A DNA stretch of 26,193 nt from Larix sibirica (GCA_004151065.3 NWUY0300013194.1:61746-87938), one strand, 5' to 3'; counted from the stretch's first letter, positions 1 to 10,044 are shown. Notes: generated by a model not told the origin, from the sequence alone. Numbers and translations are program-made.

Positions 1-942
1 ATAGGATTCAAGATTTGTAGTCCTATCAAAAGTTAATAAGATAATTGATCTAATTAGCAGTTTTCTACAAATCAAATCAAGGAATTTTAGTATGGCATCT
101 AGCTCTTCAAATCATCAAATCATCATTTGGGAATTCCAACATGTAAATTGGTCTCCTCAACAAACTATTCAATTCTTCATGGGATGTTCAACACCTATTT
201 CTTCACCAAATCAGTAGAAGACACCAACCTTTTCTAGCAAAATCTAGGAATGTCCAGACATGGTAGTTGTTCACTTCCAAAATTTCAGCTCTCATTCAAA
301 TTTCAACATCTAGATTGGTGATTTTTCAAGTAGATCTTCATTGAAGTTAAGTTCAAAAGTTTCATATTGAAGATGATACCAAATCTTGTTACTTTACTGG
401 TATAATTATTTTGACTTGTGATTGAGAGGGAGGATGTTAGGCTGTAAGTCCCTATGCAATCACAAAGTCCTAGATCACCATGTGAGTTGTTATTCTTATC
501 ACATTCTGAATTGTCATTCTTATCGACTAATCACTTGTCAACAGAAGCTAGTGTGTTAGAGAATTCTTCCTATGGATAGTTAAACCCTCCCATAGACTAA
601 ACTAAGTTTCTAAATGTTCAATATATGATAGAAACAAAACAAATGGAACCTTGAACTCCTAGATTNGGAATCTAGTAATTTTCTTTTGGTAAAATTCAAA
701 TCAAAATTATGTGAAAGTTTGAATTTAAATTTTAAATTAAAATAAAATATTGTTTTGAAATTAAGCATAAGTTTTTTTTTAATTTAACTAAAACAAGATT
801 CAGAGTTAATTTAGACTTTAGAAATATTAAACATATTTTTTATTAATTATTTTTTTACTTTTTTTATTTTAAAAATAATACATAAGTAAATAAGAAAACT
901 TTAGAAGGAATAATAATAGAGATAAAGAAAATAATAACAATG

Positions 943-1043
943 TACATATTATTTTCTAATTGAGAGTAAAGTTTACTTAAACGAATAAACTAAAAAATCA
1001 ATATACATAATATTTTCCAATTGAGAGCAAAGTTCACTTAAAC
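943..1043. repeat. 40-bp imperfect direct repeat pair
   Basis: Positions 943-982 and 1004-1043 are two 40-base copies that differ at about four positions. They share the core TTGAGAG.AAAGTT.ACTTAAAC and are separated by 21 bases. This is a local duplication in AT-rich spacer, with no sign of function. Confidence 0.75.
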
Positions 1044-1303
1044 ATTATCTTTTTATCAAAATTTTCTTAATTGCTAATTCCAATAATCTAATTCAAACAT
1101 GAACCACTAACCTATACATGAACCACTAATGTATTACCATAAACGCCATAATACCTAACCCAGTATTGCTTAAACCATTCACTCACCATTCACCTACTAA
1201 CCAACACAACCCCTCGCCATTATCCACTAATTCACAAGCCCCCTAACCAAACCAACCAACATGCTGATGTGCTTTAACTACCGGGCCATTTACTCCCCAA
1301 CTA

Positions 1304-1379
1304 CTATAATTGTTTGTAGTCAAGCATGGAAGAGTATGGTCCTATAATTGATTGTAGTCAAACATGGAAGACTAAGGTC
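1304..1379. repeat. 38-bp tandem duplication
   Basis: Two abutting 38-base units, 1304-1341 and 1342-1379, both begin CTATAATTG and end GGTC, with a handful of substitutions. The exact junction indicates a simple tandem duplication. Confidence 0.85.
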
Positions 1380-1660
1380 CAATATAGTGATCCATGATTG
1401 ACTCTACTAACCCACTGATACCTAATCAACTAACCCATATATCCTTTAAGCATTTTTCAACTAACCCTTAATAGTACAAAATAAGCTATCTTAATAAACA
1501 TATTTAGGGTTGTATTGAATATATCAAGTGTATCATAAGAACCAATATAACTATATCTACTTCAACAAGGATATACTCCAAAACATGTTAGCTTATTCAT
1601 CTTACCAATGATTTAGTGCAATATATTCATAGACTATGAGCTATTCTTGTCACTATTTTA

Positions 1661-1758
1661 GAGGCAAATACTAAGCAGCTTTGCTTACTTTTTCTAAAAA
1701 GAAATTATTGAGCAGTTTGATGTTCTCTTAAGAGGCAGGTATTAAGCAACTATGTTGC
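1661..1758. repeat. Short degenerate direct repeat
   Basis: Positions 1661-1685 and 1732-1758 are related copies (GAGGCA..TA.TAAGCA.CT) about 71 bases apart. Divergence is visible and no function is suggested. Confidence 0.5.
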
Positions 1759-1922
1759 TAATTTCACTTGTTTAAAATTTATTAAAATTTCAAAATAAAA
1801 TGATTGAATATTATCCTTAACAAGTAAATACTTAAATCTTTTGAAAATAAATAAATAAATACCTAAATACGTTGTATGTTTAAAAATCTCTTTTAGATCT
1901 ATTTATAACAAGAGCCACTAGG

Positions 1923-1967
1923 TGGCAATTTCCATGAGAATTGCCAAAGTGCAATAGCAAATTGCAC
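1923..1967. other. Two adjacent short hairpins
   Basis: TGGCAATT at 1923-1930 pairs with AATTGCCA at 1939-1946. GTGCAAT at 1949-1955 pairs with ATTGCAC at 1961-1967. The stems are 8 and 7 bp and perfect, with loops of 8 and 5 bases. They could be the remains of a small inverted-repeat element. The stems are too short for a plant miRNA precursor. Confidence 0.45.
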
Positions 1968-2509
1968 CAATGCATAAGAAAATATTGCGGTGCAATAAGA
2001 CCTAGCCGTAACTAAGGCAAGCTTATTCTTCAAATATTATCAGGGCTATTTAGGTCAACGGTAGTTTAGATATTGTTATGGCCATTAAACGTTAACTAAA
2101 ACATCATGTGTTTCTTTATGGTATGGTTTTGGGTTAAATTTGTTACTGTTTTCACAGTACTAATATACTATAAATTTTATAGCAACTATAATTTTGGAAA
2201 AAAACATTTAGGAAAGGAATTTATGGAAAATTAGAACAATGCTTGCTTGTAGCTTATAAGATACAATCAAACAACGCATATTCTTTTCTATACAAAATTG
2301 AAAATATGCTTAAGCTATCAAGTGTTGTTTTATTGCCCTGAACAATATAAAGCATTTTCCAATTTATATAAATGGAGAGAAATAATATAAATCGTGAGCT
2401 TTCATCATTTAAAAAAAAAATCGAAATTCATTGGCTTGTAGAAAAGATTGTTTGTGAAAGTCTAAAATATTTTTTACATGCATAACATGGAAGAACTAAA
2501 TTAAATAAA

Positions 2510-2647
2510 TCACACCCTGGATGCGATTAAGAGAGTAGTGTTCTGAAGGTAAGTTGCAATTGCTCCAAATCCACTGCCCAATTTCACAGGATATCCAACA
2601 TCCTTCAATACCATTTCAACGCCATTGAGGCTTCCCAACAATTGCAA
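2510..2647 (-). pseudogene. Possible terminal exon of an unrecognised gene
   Basis: On the minus strand, a frame of 45 codons plus TGA starts right after an AG acceptor-like site at 2648-2649. It reads as ordinary globular protein, including KDVGYPVKLGSGFGAIATYL, unlike the stop-rich surroundings. The other 3'-most piece, 2785-2826, joins it in phase 0. I do not recognise the family. The fragment could be the 3' end of a host gene cut off by the LINE fragment that begins near 2905, or a chance open frame. The evidence is amino-acid texture, splice-like borders and a stop only; no upstream exon was found. Confidence 0.3.
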
Positions 2648-2784
2648 CTACAACATGATTACCAAGGAGATTGAATCAAATCACTTGTGAATAGAATCAA
2701 ACAAAGTTGCCCTCAATATAGAAATTGTATGATTACACCATACATAAATAATAATGTGTAAAGGATGTTGCTTATATACCATAC

Positions 2785-2826
2785 CTTAATTGGCTTGCCA
2801 ATGATAGAATTGCAAGTGATTGTAAG
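2785..2826 (-). pseudogene. Possible small penultimate exon of the same gene
   Basis: A 42-base segment on the minus strand is bordered by a TTTCCTAG acceptor-like sequence upstream and an AAG|GTATGG donor-like sequence downstream. It has no stop in the frame LTITCNSIIGKPIK. Joined to the 2510-2647 segment it keeps phase 0. This is weak on its own; the agreement of both splice borders and phase is the only support. Confidence 0.25.
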
Positions 2827-2864
2827 CTAGGAAATTACTTAAAAAAATTCCCTCCATAAAATGT

Positions 2865-3206
2865 TTGGTTGCATTAACAATAAGTTGCAACCAGATATTT
2901 TATGATAGTCTTGTAAGAGACCCTTTTGGGGAAAACCTCGAGGATCTGATAAGTGAATTTGATTTGATGGATTTTATTCCCAAGATAGGTCTATATACTT
3001 ATACTAATAAGAGAACAGGTCCAGGTCATATTGCTGCTCATTTAGATAGATTCCTAGTTCATAGTGAAATTTTGCAGAGAAGAGGATTACTTTGCTCCAT
3101 AATCCTTCGAAACATTATCTCGGACCACAAACCCATTATGCTCATCTTTGAGAAGTTGCATAATCAAGAGCCTATTCCCTTCCTATTTAATCCACTATGG
3201 TTATAA
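2865..3206 (+). pseudogene. LINE ORF2 fragment: endonuclease C-terminus
   Basis: This is the C-terminal part of an exonuclease-endonuclease-phosphatase (EEP) fold endonuclease, the enzyme that nicks the target in L1 retrotransposition. Residues from about 15 onward match the same domain of the LINE at 17153-24256 (RDPFGENLEDLIS). The GHIAAHLDRFL segment and the conserved SDHKPI motif, with catalytic Asp/His, are visible near the end. The first dozen or so residues are not LINE-like, so the start codon belongs to flanking DNA. The catalytic Glu and the GDFN motif are missing, so the fragment cannot encode an active nuclease. A TAA at 3204-3206 interrupts the linker. Confidence 0.85.
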
Positions 3207-3449
3207 AATAGTGAATTTGCCCTCTTATTGAAAGATCTTGGAAAACATATATTGAAGGATCACCATCTTTTGTCTAGGAGTCAAAACTGTGAATATTTAA
3301 AGGAGAACTTAAAAAATGGGCAAAAACACAGTATCTGTCAGATCTAGAGATTTTGCAAGATCATATGGTAGAAACAGAAGTGACAGTTGATCTTATACAT
3401 AAATATTAGCAGTTAAACACATAGATAATGATAGTTAACAGACAAGAGG

Positions 3450-5110
3450 AATAAATGTGGAGATTGAAATGTCGTGTTATATGGTTAAAAGCGAGTGATA
3501 GAAATACAACTTTCTTTCATAAGCAGGCCAAAATGAGGTTGAATCAAATAGAGAAATTCAAGACAATAATGGAGACAAAGTAACAGGTATATTTAACATC
3601 CAAGAAGAGGCATATAATCACTACAAAGATATCTATACTGAGCAGGGGACACTAATAGAGACAACAAAAGTTGAGATGCTAGAAAATGTGTTGTAATTAG
3701 TTACAGAAGAGGAAAATATCTACCTCAATATTTTTATCAAAGAAAAAGAAGTGTTTGCAGTGATTAAGAGTCTTGGGACAGATAAAGCCCCAAGGCCAGA
3801 TGGCTTCACCATTCATTTTTATCAAGCATGTTGGTACATTATCAAAAAATACCTATGTAAAATGATTAATTGGACCAAAGGAAGACACAAAATAAGTTGT
3901 GCTACACATTCATCATTTTTGGATCTAACACCTAAAGAAATAAATCCTACTTCATTTTCAAGGTTTCGGCCAATTTCCCTATGCAATTCATCTTATAAGA
4001 TTCTAACTAAAATATTGGCAAATTGGATGAAGATCCTTCTTTTTGAACTTATTTATGAGGGATAGGTAGGGTTTGTATAAAATTGGCAGATTGTGGACAA
4101 TATTTTTCTAGTACAAGAGGCTATGCACTCTAGTATTTCGGGAAAAGAAAGAGGCATGTCAATCAAGCTAGACATGGCAAATGCCTTTGACTGAGTTCGA
4201 CACAATTTTTTATTTGCAATGCTAGAAGGTTTTGGTTTCTCTCCAAACTTTATAAAATGGATAAAGGTCTTTATATCTCGACCCTAGATTTCCCCTTAGG
4301 TGAATGGTAAACCTATTGACTTTTTTCAGGCTTCAAGAGGACTTAGGCAAGGTTGTCCTCTTTCCCATTTTTTGTACATTTTAATGGTTGAGACTCTTGG
4401 AAGAAAACTAGTTAAGGAAAGAGAAGATGGAAATCTTAGAGGGATTACTATAGCTCAAAGAATTAAGGAAGTCAATAATTCCTAGTTCATTGATGACACG
4501 GTTCTTCTGGGAGGTGCATTGGAGACAAACGTTGTCATATACAAAGAAATATTGGATTTATTCATAGATGCTCTGAGAGGTAAAATTAACAATGAGAAAA
4601 GAAGAATTATGGATGGAATGTTCCCTCCTCCCTTCAATAATGAGAAAAGTAGAATTTATGGATGGAATGTTCCCTCCTCCTTCTTCATAAAATACCACAT
4701 GTTTTGGGATTTGTTGGAACTACAAACTAGATTTTGTTCAAATACCAAGTGGCATTCCCATTGTGTATAAAAGAGCTAAACATGTTGAATGGGAAAAAAT
4801 TACACAAGAAATAAAGGACAAAGTTCAAAGGTGGGGCATCAGATGGCTCAACCTAGCTAGTAAAATTATATTGATCATGTATGTTTTATCCTCCCTTCCT
4901 TTATTTAAATGTTCTTCTTTGTTGGCTTCGATTGGCGTTATGGGAAACTTTAACAGTTCCTTAGGAGTTTCCTATGGCAAGGAGAGAAGTCAAACAGTAA
5001 AAAATACCAATTGATAAAATGGGGCACTGTCAAAACCCAAAGAGTAAATGGAGGAATATGTATAAGATATCTGAAGCTAATGAACTTGGCCATGGGAGCC
5101 AAACTATTGT
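3450..5110 (+). pseudogene. LINE ORF2 fragment: reverse transcriptase
   Basis: Broken non-LTR reverse transcriptase. Recognisable in order: the pre-RT linker (WRLKCRVIWLKASDRNTTFFHK at about 3460-3520), the fingers region KAPRPDGFTIHFYQACW, FRPISLCNSSYKIL, palm motif A (KLDMANAFD near 4170-4195), motif B (ASRGLRQGCPLS at about 4330-4370) and the catalytic FIDD at 4486-4497. Stop codons interrupt the frame at about 4063, 4193, 4285 and 4483, the last directly before FIDD. The YADD-type motif reads FIDD; the full-length copy has FVDD, so both copies show a family variant of the first two residues. A 48-bp duplication after FIDD adds 16 codons and shifts the frame. Nonfunctional. Confidence 0.9.
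4588..4684 (+). repeat. 48-bp tandem duplication inside the LINE RT
   Basis: Units 4588-4635 and 4636-4684 both carry AATGAGAAAAG, then GGATGGAATGTTCCCTCCTC. The second unit has one extra base, so the frame changes across it. It is absent from the same position of the other LINE copy, so it arose in this fragment. Confidence 0.85.
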
Positions 5111-5720
5111 GGAGATTGGTTATTGGCAAAAAAGCATGGTGGAAAGAAATCCTTAAAAAAAGTATTTTCATAAGCCTATAATAAGATGTATTGAAGCTTG
5201 CAAATAGGACGGTGATGGATCGGAAATATGTAAGTTATGTAAATGAGCCAGCCATGTAATATAAGAAGGAATTTATTGGATACTTGGAAATTGGAAAAAG
5301 GTAAATTTGTGGCAAGACAGTATTTTAGGAAAGTCTCCTCACCTAGATTGAAAGATTCACAGATATAAAAGATTGGTTGACAAAGAAAGGGGTTCTCACT
5401 CTTTTTTATTTGTCTTAATGGGATGCGGAGGGAAATTGGACAAATTGGAAAATTTATTCTATCCCTCCACCCATGCGGGGAGACTTTGATTGTCTTCTCC
5501 GTACTCTTCAAGGGGAGACACCCATAAGTATGGATTGTTAAGATTTTAGAGGATGGGGCAAGCGTGGAATTTATACTATTAAAGGGGGATATGAAACACT
5601 GTATTATGGTCTACCTCACCCTCCATTTTCATGACTATGGTCAAAATTTTGGAAACAAGATGGCCTGCCAAAGATAAATGTCTTTTTTTGGGTCCTTGTA
5701 CATGGAAAAATCTGTGTATC
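5110..5720 (+). pseudogene. LINE ORF2 fragment: post-RT region and start of zf-RVT
   Basis: Stop-riddled remnant of the region between the reverse transcriptase and zf-RVT. Matches to the full-length element include GAKLLWRLVIGKKAWWKEI near 5095-5150 and DGLPKINVFFWVL near 5660-5700. The Cys/His cluster of zf-RVT and all of RNase H are missing because homology ends at about 5720. Confidence 0.8.
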
Positions 5721-5726
5721 CTATAG

Positions 5727-6055
5727 GTGTCCTCCCATAAGGTGAATCATCCATGTGGCCATCGTGTAAGGCATCTACCATCCAAGAAATATATCTCCAA
5801 CACCCTAAGGAAAAACACTTAGCTGGTGATCATCTGAGGTCCAGAATCCTCTACGAAAGCTAGCATAGGTGTCCATGGACATCACAAACCATCTCTAATG
5901 CTACAATCCATCTCATACCATCCAGGGGTTGAACATACACCATGTACCCCAAATCTCATGAAGCACCCTCAACATGGTATAACACTTTCAAAGTAACCCA
6001 AAAANAGCACCCCAAACATGGTGTAAACAATTTTGGAGTGACCTGAAAAACTAAC
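5727..6055. repeat. Dispersed repeat B, copy 1
   Basis: The segment resembles 8255-8525 in the same orientation. The best part is ACCATCCA.GG.TGAACATACACCATGTACCCCAAATCTCATGAAGCACCC, at 5926 onward and at 8425 onward. Within this copy the GCACCC..AACATGGT.TAA module occurs twice (about 5965 and 6006), so it also has a short internal tandem repeat. One unresolved base lies at 6005. Its left edge coincides with the sudden end of the LINE fragment. Family unknown. Confidence 0.65.
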
Positions 6056-6303
6056 AATATGTTCCACGCCACCAAAGGGACCCCTTTGTCCCTCCCTGTT
6101 TGGCTCGCAGAAATCTTTGGAGCACACATTCCAGGGCTTTATATGTTAATTGAGAAGGAAAGAGACATGAGGAGCAATTATGTCAGCAGTTGTAATTCGT
6201 TGAGTAAGTAGCAAGTCCAGAATAGACTAAGCAAGAAGCTTATATTCAAATTTGTCCATGATCCACCTTCATTGATCTACAAGAGCAACCAGATGATCAC
6301 CCC

Positions 6304-6723
6304 ATGTTTGATAGATATAACAATTTACAAAGTATGTTGTGTTGTGACATAGTGGTGAAGGCAGTACATCACCATGATAATGACCCAAGTCCAAACCCTG
6401 TCGAGCATCAAGGTCTGATTATCTGTATGAACTGGCTGAGTTTGGTGACCAATGTTAAAGTGGGCTTTACCACAAAAACACCCAAGTTGGGGATCACAGG
6501 TCCAAATGGATCAAAAAATACATTTAACCTATCAACAAAAACACAAAAGGAAGCATTAAATGGACCAAAAGGTATAGAAATATACAAACATGGAAAACTC
6601 ATGCTTTCTAAGAAAAATTACAATTACCCAACAACCAGTAGGAATAATGCACTTGCAAAATTCAACTTAAAATCTCAGCAAATAATTGCCTTCTGTAATA
6701 AATTGATATTGTCCCAAGCATAG
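6304..6723 (+). CDS. Unrecognised 139-codon open frame, doubtful
   Basis: ATG to TAG, 139 codons, with no recognised domain. The middle contains a loose internal repeat (TKTPKLGITGPNGSK and TKTQKEALNGPKGIE, roughly residues 57-90) and the C-terminal half is rich in Lys and Asn. The stop codon lies inside the left terminal inverted repeat of the element at 6720-7525, so the frame's true end was probably removed by that insertion. It may be a fragment of a retroelement or host protein, or chance. No promoter or splice site supports expression. Confidence 0.2.
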   Translation: MFDRYNNLQSMLCCDIVVKAVHHHDNDPSPNPVEHQGLIICMNWLSLVTNVKVGFTTKTPKLGITGPNGSKNTFNLSTKTQKEALNGPKGIEIYKHGKLMLSKKNYNYPTTSRNNALAKFNLKSQQIIAFCNKLILSQA

Positions 6724-7525
6724 TTACCAGAATCGCACTTTAAATCACAATTTCCCAATTTAAATTTGGATCAGGTCCTAAACGATCTGATTTAAACTGG
6801 GCCGATTTTTACTCGAGTTGACCGATTTTGACCCAGTCAACATGATTTTGACTCGAGATTTAAAACTTTTCCCGAATTTCAGTCGCGAATTTTTGGTCTA
6901 GATGCAGCCCAAAAATTGATAAAAACCTGATTTTGACTGTGTTATCTCATTTCTTCGTTTGTTGTGGGTGTATTCATTTGTGTCCTGTGTTTTCTTCCAG
7001 CTGGTGTGAAGGAGCAATGACCATCATCTTCATAGTGGGTTGTGGCTACCTACCTGCGCAGGAGTTAACAAGTTCCTCAGTTGTGAACTGTGCAGTGTGA
7101 GTCATGACTATGAACAGTACAGTATGAAGGGGTGGCCGACAGCGACAAATTTTGAAGTTTAAACGGTGTGAAGGGGCAGCGACCTGGATAGGAATTAACT
7201 CATATGTTAAGGGGCAGCGAAACTCACGTGTTAAGGAGCAACGATCATGGGCAGGAGTTAATTGAAGTATGAAACTCAGCCAACTGCCAGACTTCTGTGG
7301 ATGAGAATTGATATATTTTGGACATCTATTGATATCTTTTGGACATCTATTGATAATTTGCACTGTATGGAGATGGCTATTTGAATATCTATGAAAAATG
7401 TTTTCTTTTAATTCAAAATATGTGTATATTTAATTTTTTGTATTTGTCGATTTTTTCCGATCCAATTCAAACTCTTCGCTCTTTTGCAATGTCGATTTAT
7501 TGCAGATTCTGATTCTGGTAACTAT
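6720..7525. mobile_element. Non-autonomous DNA transposon (MITE-like), 806 bp
   Basis: ATAGTTACCAGAATC at 6720-6734 is the exact reverse complement of GATTCTGGTAACTAT at 7511-7525. Partial inverted similarity continues inward on both sides. Subterminal sequence is full of GATTTTGAC and ACTCGAG words (about 6780-6950), in the style of subterminal repeats of plant hAT-type elements. No transposase frame is present. I could not see an 8-bp (hAT) or 9-bp (Mutator) target duplication, so the superfamily is left open. Confidence 0.75.
7007..7255 (+). repeat. Interspersed TGTGAAGGGGCAGCGACC-like motif array
   Basis: At least five related copies of an 18-base motif occur inside the MITE-like element, near 7007, 7122, 7168, 7205 and 7230. 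They vary as TGAAGGAGCAATGACC, TTAAGGGGCAGCGAAA and TTAAGGAGCAACGATC. Spacing is irregular, so it is not a simple tandem. The copies may be internal binding repeats of the transposon. Confidence 0.5.
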
Positions 7526-8254
7526 GGGATAAACCCTAAACTTAGACCTCCAAGACCAAGAAAACCTAGCAACCCAAATGAAAGAGAGAGAGAGAGATCA
7601 ACTACAATTGAAGACCAAGAGAGAGAAAGAATATTGATCATCACCAACATCTTATTCAAGAGTAAACCCTGGAATCTCACAAGGATCAAGCTCCACCAAA
7701 GACATCTCCTCTAGACTTCATAACTCCTCCTAGAGTTCATGAGGAAGCCCTAGCAACTTACTCCCCGAAACTAAGTATAAAGAAAAGAATGATATTGATG
7801 ATAATGAAAGGACTCTCTCCTTCATCTATATATATATATATGAGGTAAGGAGGCCAATAACACAATGAGGTCCCAAGCCCTTACAAGCAACCCGCAATGA
7901 ACACTTGCAAGCCAACACAGGTGAGACCCTACACTCCAAACTACATGTATCATACTCCAAGGTGATGTACATAATAAGGACTCCAAGATGATCTAGCTAC
8001 ACAAGGCAATTCCACATCACTCCATCAGAAGCCTCTATGGACTCTACCAATCTTCCCAAGCAATGTACTCCACTAGGTCAGTTACCCCCTACAAGAACAC
8101 TATCACAACCCAAGTGTCCCTAAGACAACTCCAAGCCCCCTAACAAGAATCCAACCAATCTCATGCCATCTAGGGCCTAATGCCCTCCTCCAGGATGTAC
8201 AACGCTCCTCCTCCAAGTAGGGCATCCTCCAACTAGATGAACTCTCCAACTAGC
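7526..8254. other. C-rich, G-poor non-coding stretch
   Basis: No convincing gene. A short GA repeat lies at about 7583-7596 and a TA repeat at about 7830-7842. From about 7860 to 8250 the plus strand is dominated by CCAA/CTCC words with little G. Several AGCCCTAGCAACTT-like words suggest an unrecognised degenerate repeat. Confidence 0.4.
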
Positions 8255-8525
8255 CGCAATGAAGGGTGTCCACCAACCTATCAAGAGAACTCCAACACCT
8301 AAGGGAAGAATATCAAGCCAATGACCATCTAAGGTCAAGCAATCACCAAACGAGTTATCTCAACTACATGAATTCATCATGGACCATCTCCCAACTTAGT
8401 CCCAAGCAGTAATCCATCATTGACCATCCAAGGGCTGAACATACACCATGTACCCCAAATCTCATGAAGCACCCCTAAACATGGTGTAAACACTTTCGAA
8501 GTAACCCACAAATATAACACTAATC
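8255..8525. repeat. Dispersed repeat B, copy 2
   Basis: Same orientation as 5727-6055. It shares the ATGACCATCTAAGGTC-type segment near the start and, most clearly, the block from 8425 to about 8512. The two copies bracket the MITE-like element and its flanks and are visibly diverged. Confidence 0.65.
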
Positions 8526-9169
8526 CCCAAAAGCGATATCCTTAAAGTGTGTGATTGATGATAACATGTTTAATTGGTACTATTTACAACAGTTAATTTC
8601 ATTATTGGAATTATTAATTATTCATATATTGAGCTAAATATGGATTTTTGTGGTAAAATAGACATGAGTAGATATTAAAGTGTTGCAATTTGCAAAGGAT
8701 TCAATGTACATTTGTAAATTTCCACTGAATCACCATGTGGATGGAAAAGTGGACAAGTGTGGGACCCTATTGATTGGTGTTAACCATGGTGTATTTAGTT
8801 GGCCTATGTTGACTAATGCAAGGTACAAGTCAATCTCAATCCATAGTAACAACTAATCCTCATTGTTGACCATATTGACTATATAGATTATAATAACCAT
8901 GGTTCACCTCGTTTTGGCAATGATTGATCACCAATCAACCATGTGTGATCTCTATTGATCAACTCGAGTATGCCATCCCATATTGATAATCATGGTTTGG
9001 CCACAGTGAACTTATGGCATACCACATTTTCTTTATGCTTCATGTCTTGGTGATAAAAAAATAACAAGGATTAGATGGATAAGATTTAGAGTGGTTAGTG
9101 GTTGATGGAGGGTTCGAGGTGTTACCAAGTTATTGGCCAAGGGTTATGTTGTTAACACTCATATCATAA
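8526..9169. other. AT-rich spacer without genes
   Basis: No open frame or recognised repeat family. CCATGGT and TTGACC words recur at 8785-9000, and short inverted words (ACCATGG/CCATGGT) are scattered, but no alignable unit was found. Confidence 0.45.
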
Positions 9170-9449
9170 CAAAAAGGTACTTATCCCAAGAAACACACCT
9201 AACCCACACACCCATGCACATAAGAAACAAAGCTAACATGAGAAATGGACTTATCCTATGCACCTACGCAAACATCTAACCCATGCACTTAATAGACCAC
9301 ACATGTAACCTTCATAGTTAACCCATGTACCTAAGAGACACACTTAAATGACACACTCCTACACCTAAGTGGTAAGTGACTAATTATCTTATAAACTATC
9401 CACCCACACACACACATAACTCGCATAGATGCCAATGGCCCATGGACCT

Positions 9450-9482
<33 letters not shown>

Positions 9483-9561
9483 ACATATACATATATATGT
9501 ATATGTATATATATACATATACATATACATGTACATGTACACGTACATATACATATACATA

Positions 9562-9607
<46 letters not shown>

Positions 9608-9956
9608 AGGAACACAAATAAATGATGAACCTAACATAATTGATTCATCTAACCTATGCACCTACCCACACACCCACATGCATAAGAGAATTCCTAATAT
9701 AAGTGACATACTTAACCTATATTTCACCTTACTCGCATATATAACCCATGTACCTATCCCACACATGTGAAGGAACACACTCAAGTGCATAAGCAATGTA
9801 ATTAACATAAGCACCACATCTAACCTATATATTCTATATCCATAGTACACCTAATGTCCCAACCACCCGCATACATAAGAAACATTCCTAGCACGAGAAA
9901 TGAGAACATATATTGCATCTACCCACCCATATAACCCACACACTGTTAGCTCTAAA
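9170..9956. repeat. G-poor degenerate repeat A, copy 1
   Basis: Tract built from degenerate AACCCATGCACCTAA / ATAAGCAACACAC words with very little G on the plus strand. It aligns in the same orientation with 24640-25410. Shared landmarks include AGTTAACCCATGTACCTAAG at about 9319, the ATAAACTAT..ACC segment near 9391, ACTTAACCTATAT near 9710, and the CATAGTAC.CCTAATGTCCCA block at about 9841. This copy is interrupted by a microsatellite. Its nature (satellite or old element) is unknown. Confidence 0.7.
9449..9607. repeat. Compound TG/TA/TACA microsatellite
   Basis: (TG)n, then alternating ATACAT/GTATAT, then (ACAT)n and (TA)n. It interrupts repeat A; the other copy of A lacks it, so it expanded after the two copies separated. 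All open frames through it are low-complexity artefacts. Confidence 0.95.
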
Positions 9957-9959
9957 GGA

Positions 9960-10044
9960 TAGCTCAATTAGTTGACATCTCCATCAAAGGCATATTTCCC
10001 GAGGAGGTCATGGAATCCAATCCCACCAATTCTAATGGGGTTAC
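9960..10044 (+). other. tRNA-derived (SINE-like) sequence
   Basis: GGATAGCTCAATTAGTTGAC at 9958-9977 looks like a pol III A box with the D-arm of a tRNA. About 50 bases on, GAATCCAATCC near 10014-10024 matches 8 of 11 positions of the B-box consensus GGTTCGAATCC. Stems do not pair well enough for a working tRNA. It sits exactly between repeat A and the left long repeat. It may be a truncated SINE head or a tRNA pseudogene. Confidence 0.4.

Larger units (their letters stand above)
1..2500. other. AT-rich intergenic spacer without recognisable genes
   Basis: No open frame of useful length and no protein-like translation was seen on either strand. The sequence is AT-rich with long A/T runs at about 720-900 and one unresolved base at 666. 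A G-poor, C-rich patch rich in ACTAACC-type words lies at about 1085-1260. The only structure visible is a few local duplications and hairpins, listed separately. Confidence 0.6.
2905..5720 (+). mobile_element. Decayed L1-type LINE fragment, truncated at both ends
   Basis: Homology to the full-length LINE in this window starts in the endonuclease (shared RDPFGENLEDLIS) and runs through the reverse transcriptase into the zf-RVT region (DGLPKINVFFWVL near 5660-5700). It then stops abruptly. ORF1, the start of the endonuclease, RNase H and a poly(A) tail are all absent. The 5' loss is what incomplete target-primed reverse transcription gives. The 3' loss is not, and suggests later deletion or insertion of the repeat that begins at about 5727. 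No target-site duplication could be found. Confidence 0.9.

Noticed and set aside
1923-1967. miRNA precursor
   Set aside because: Stems of 8 and 7 bp are far too short.
7046-7363. 105-codon minus-strand frame
   Set aside because: Lies wholly inside the MITE-like element and arises from its internal repeated motif; no domain.
9331-9661. Several overlapping frames on both strands encoding Tyr/Ile/Cys/Val repeats
   Set aside because: Pure translation of the TG/TA/TACA microsatellite; no start context or non-repetitive protein.
9958-10035. Functional tRNA gene
   Set aside because: A and B boxes are recognisable but the D, anticodon and acceptor stems do not pair.
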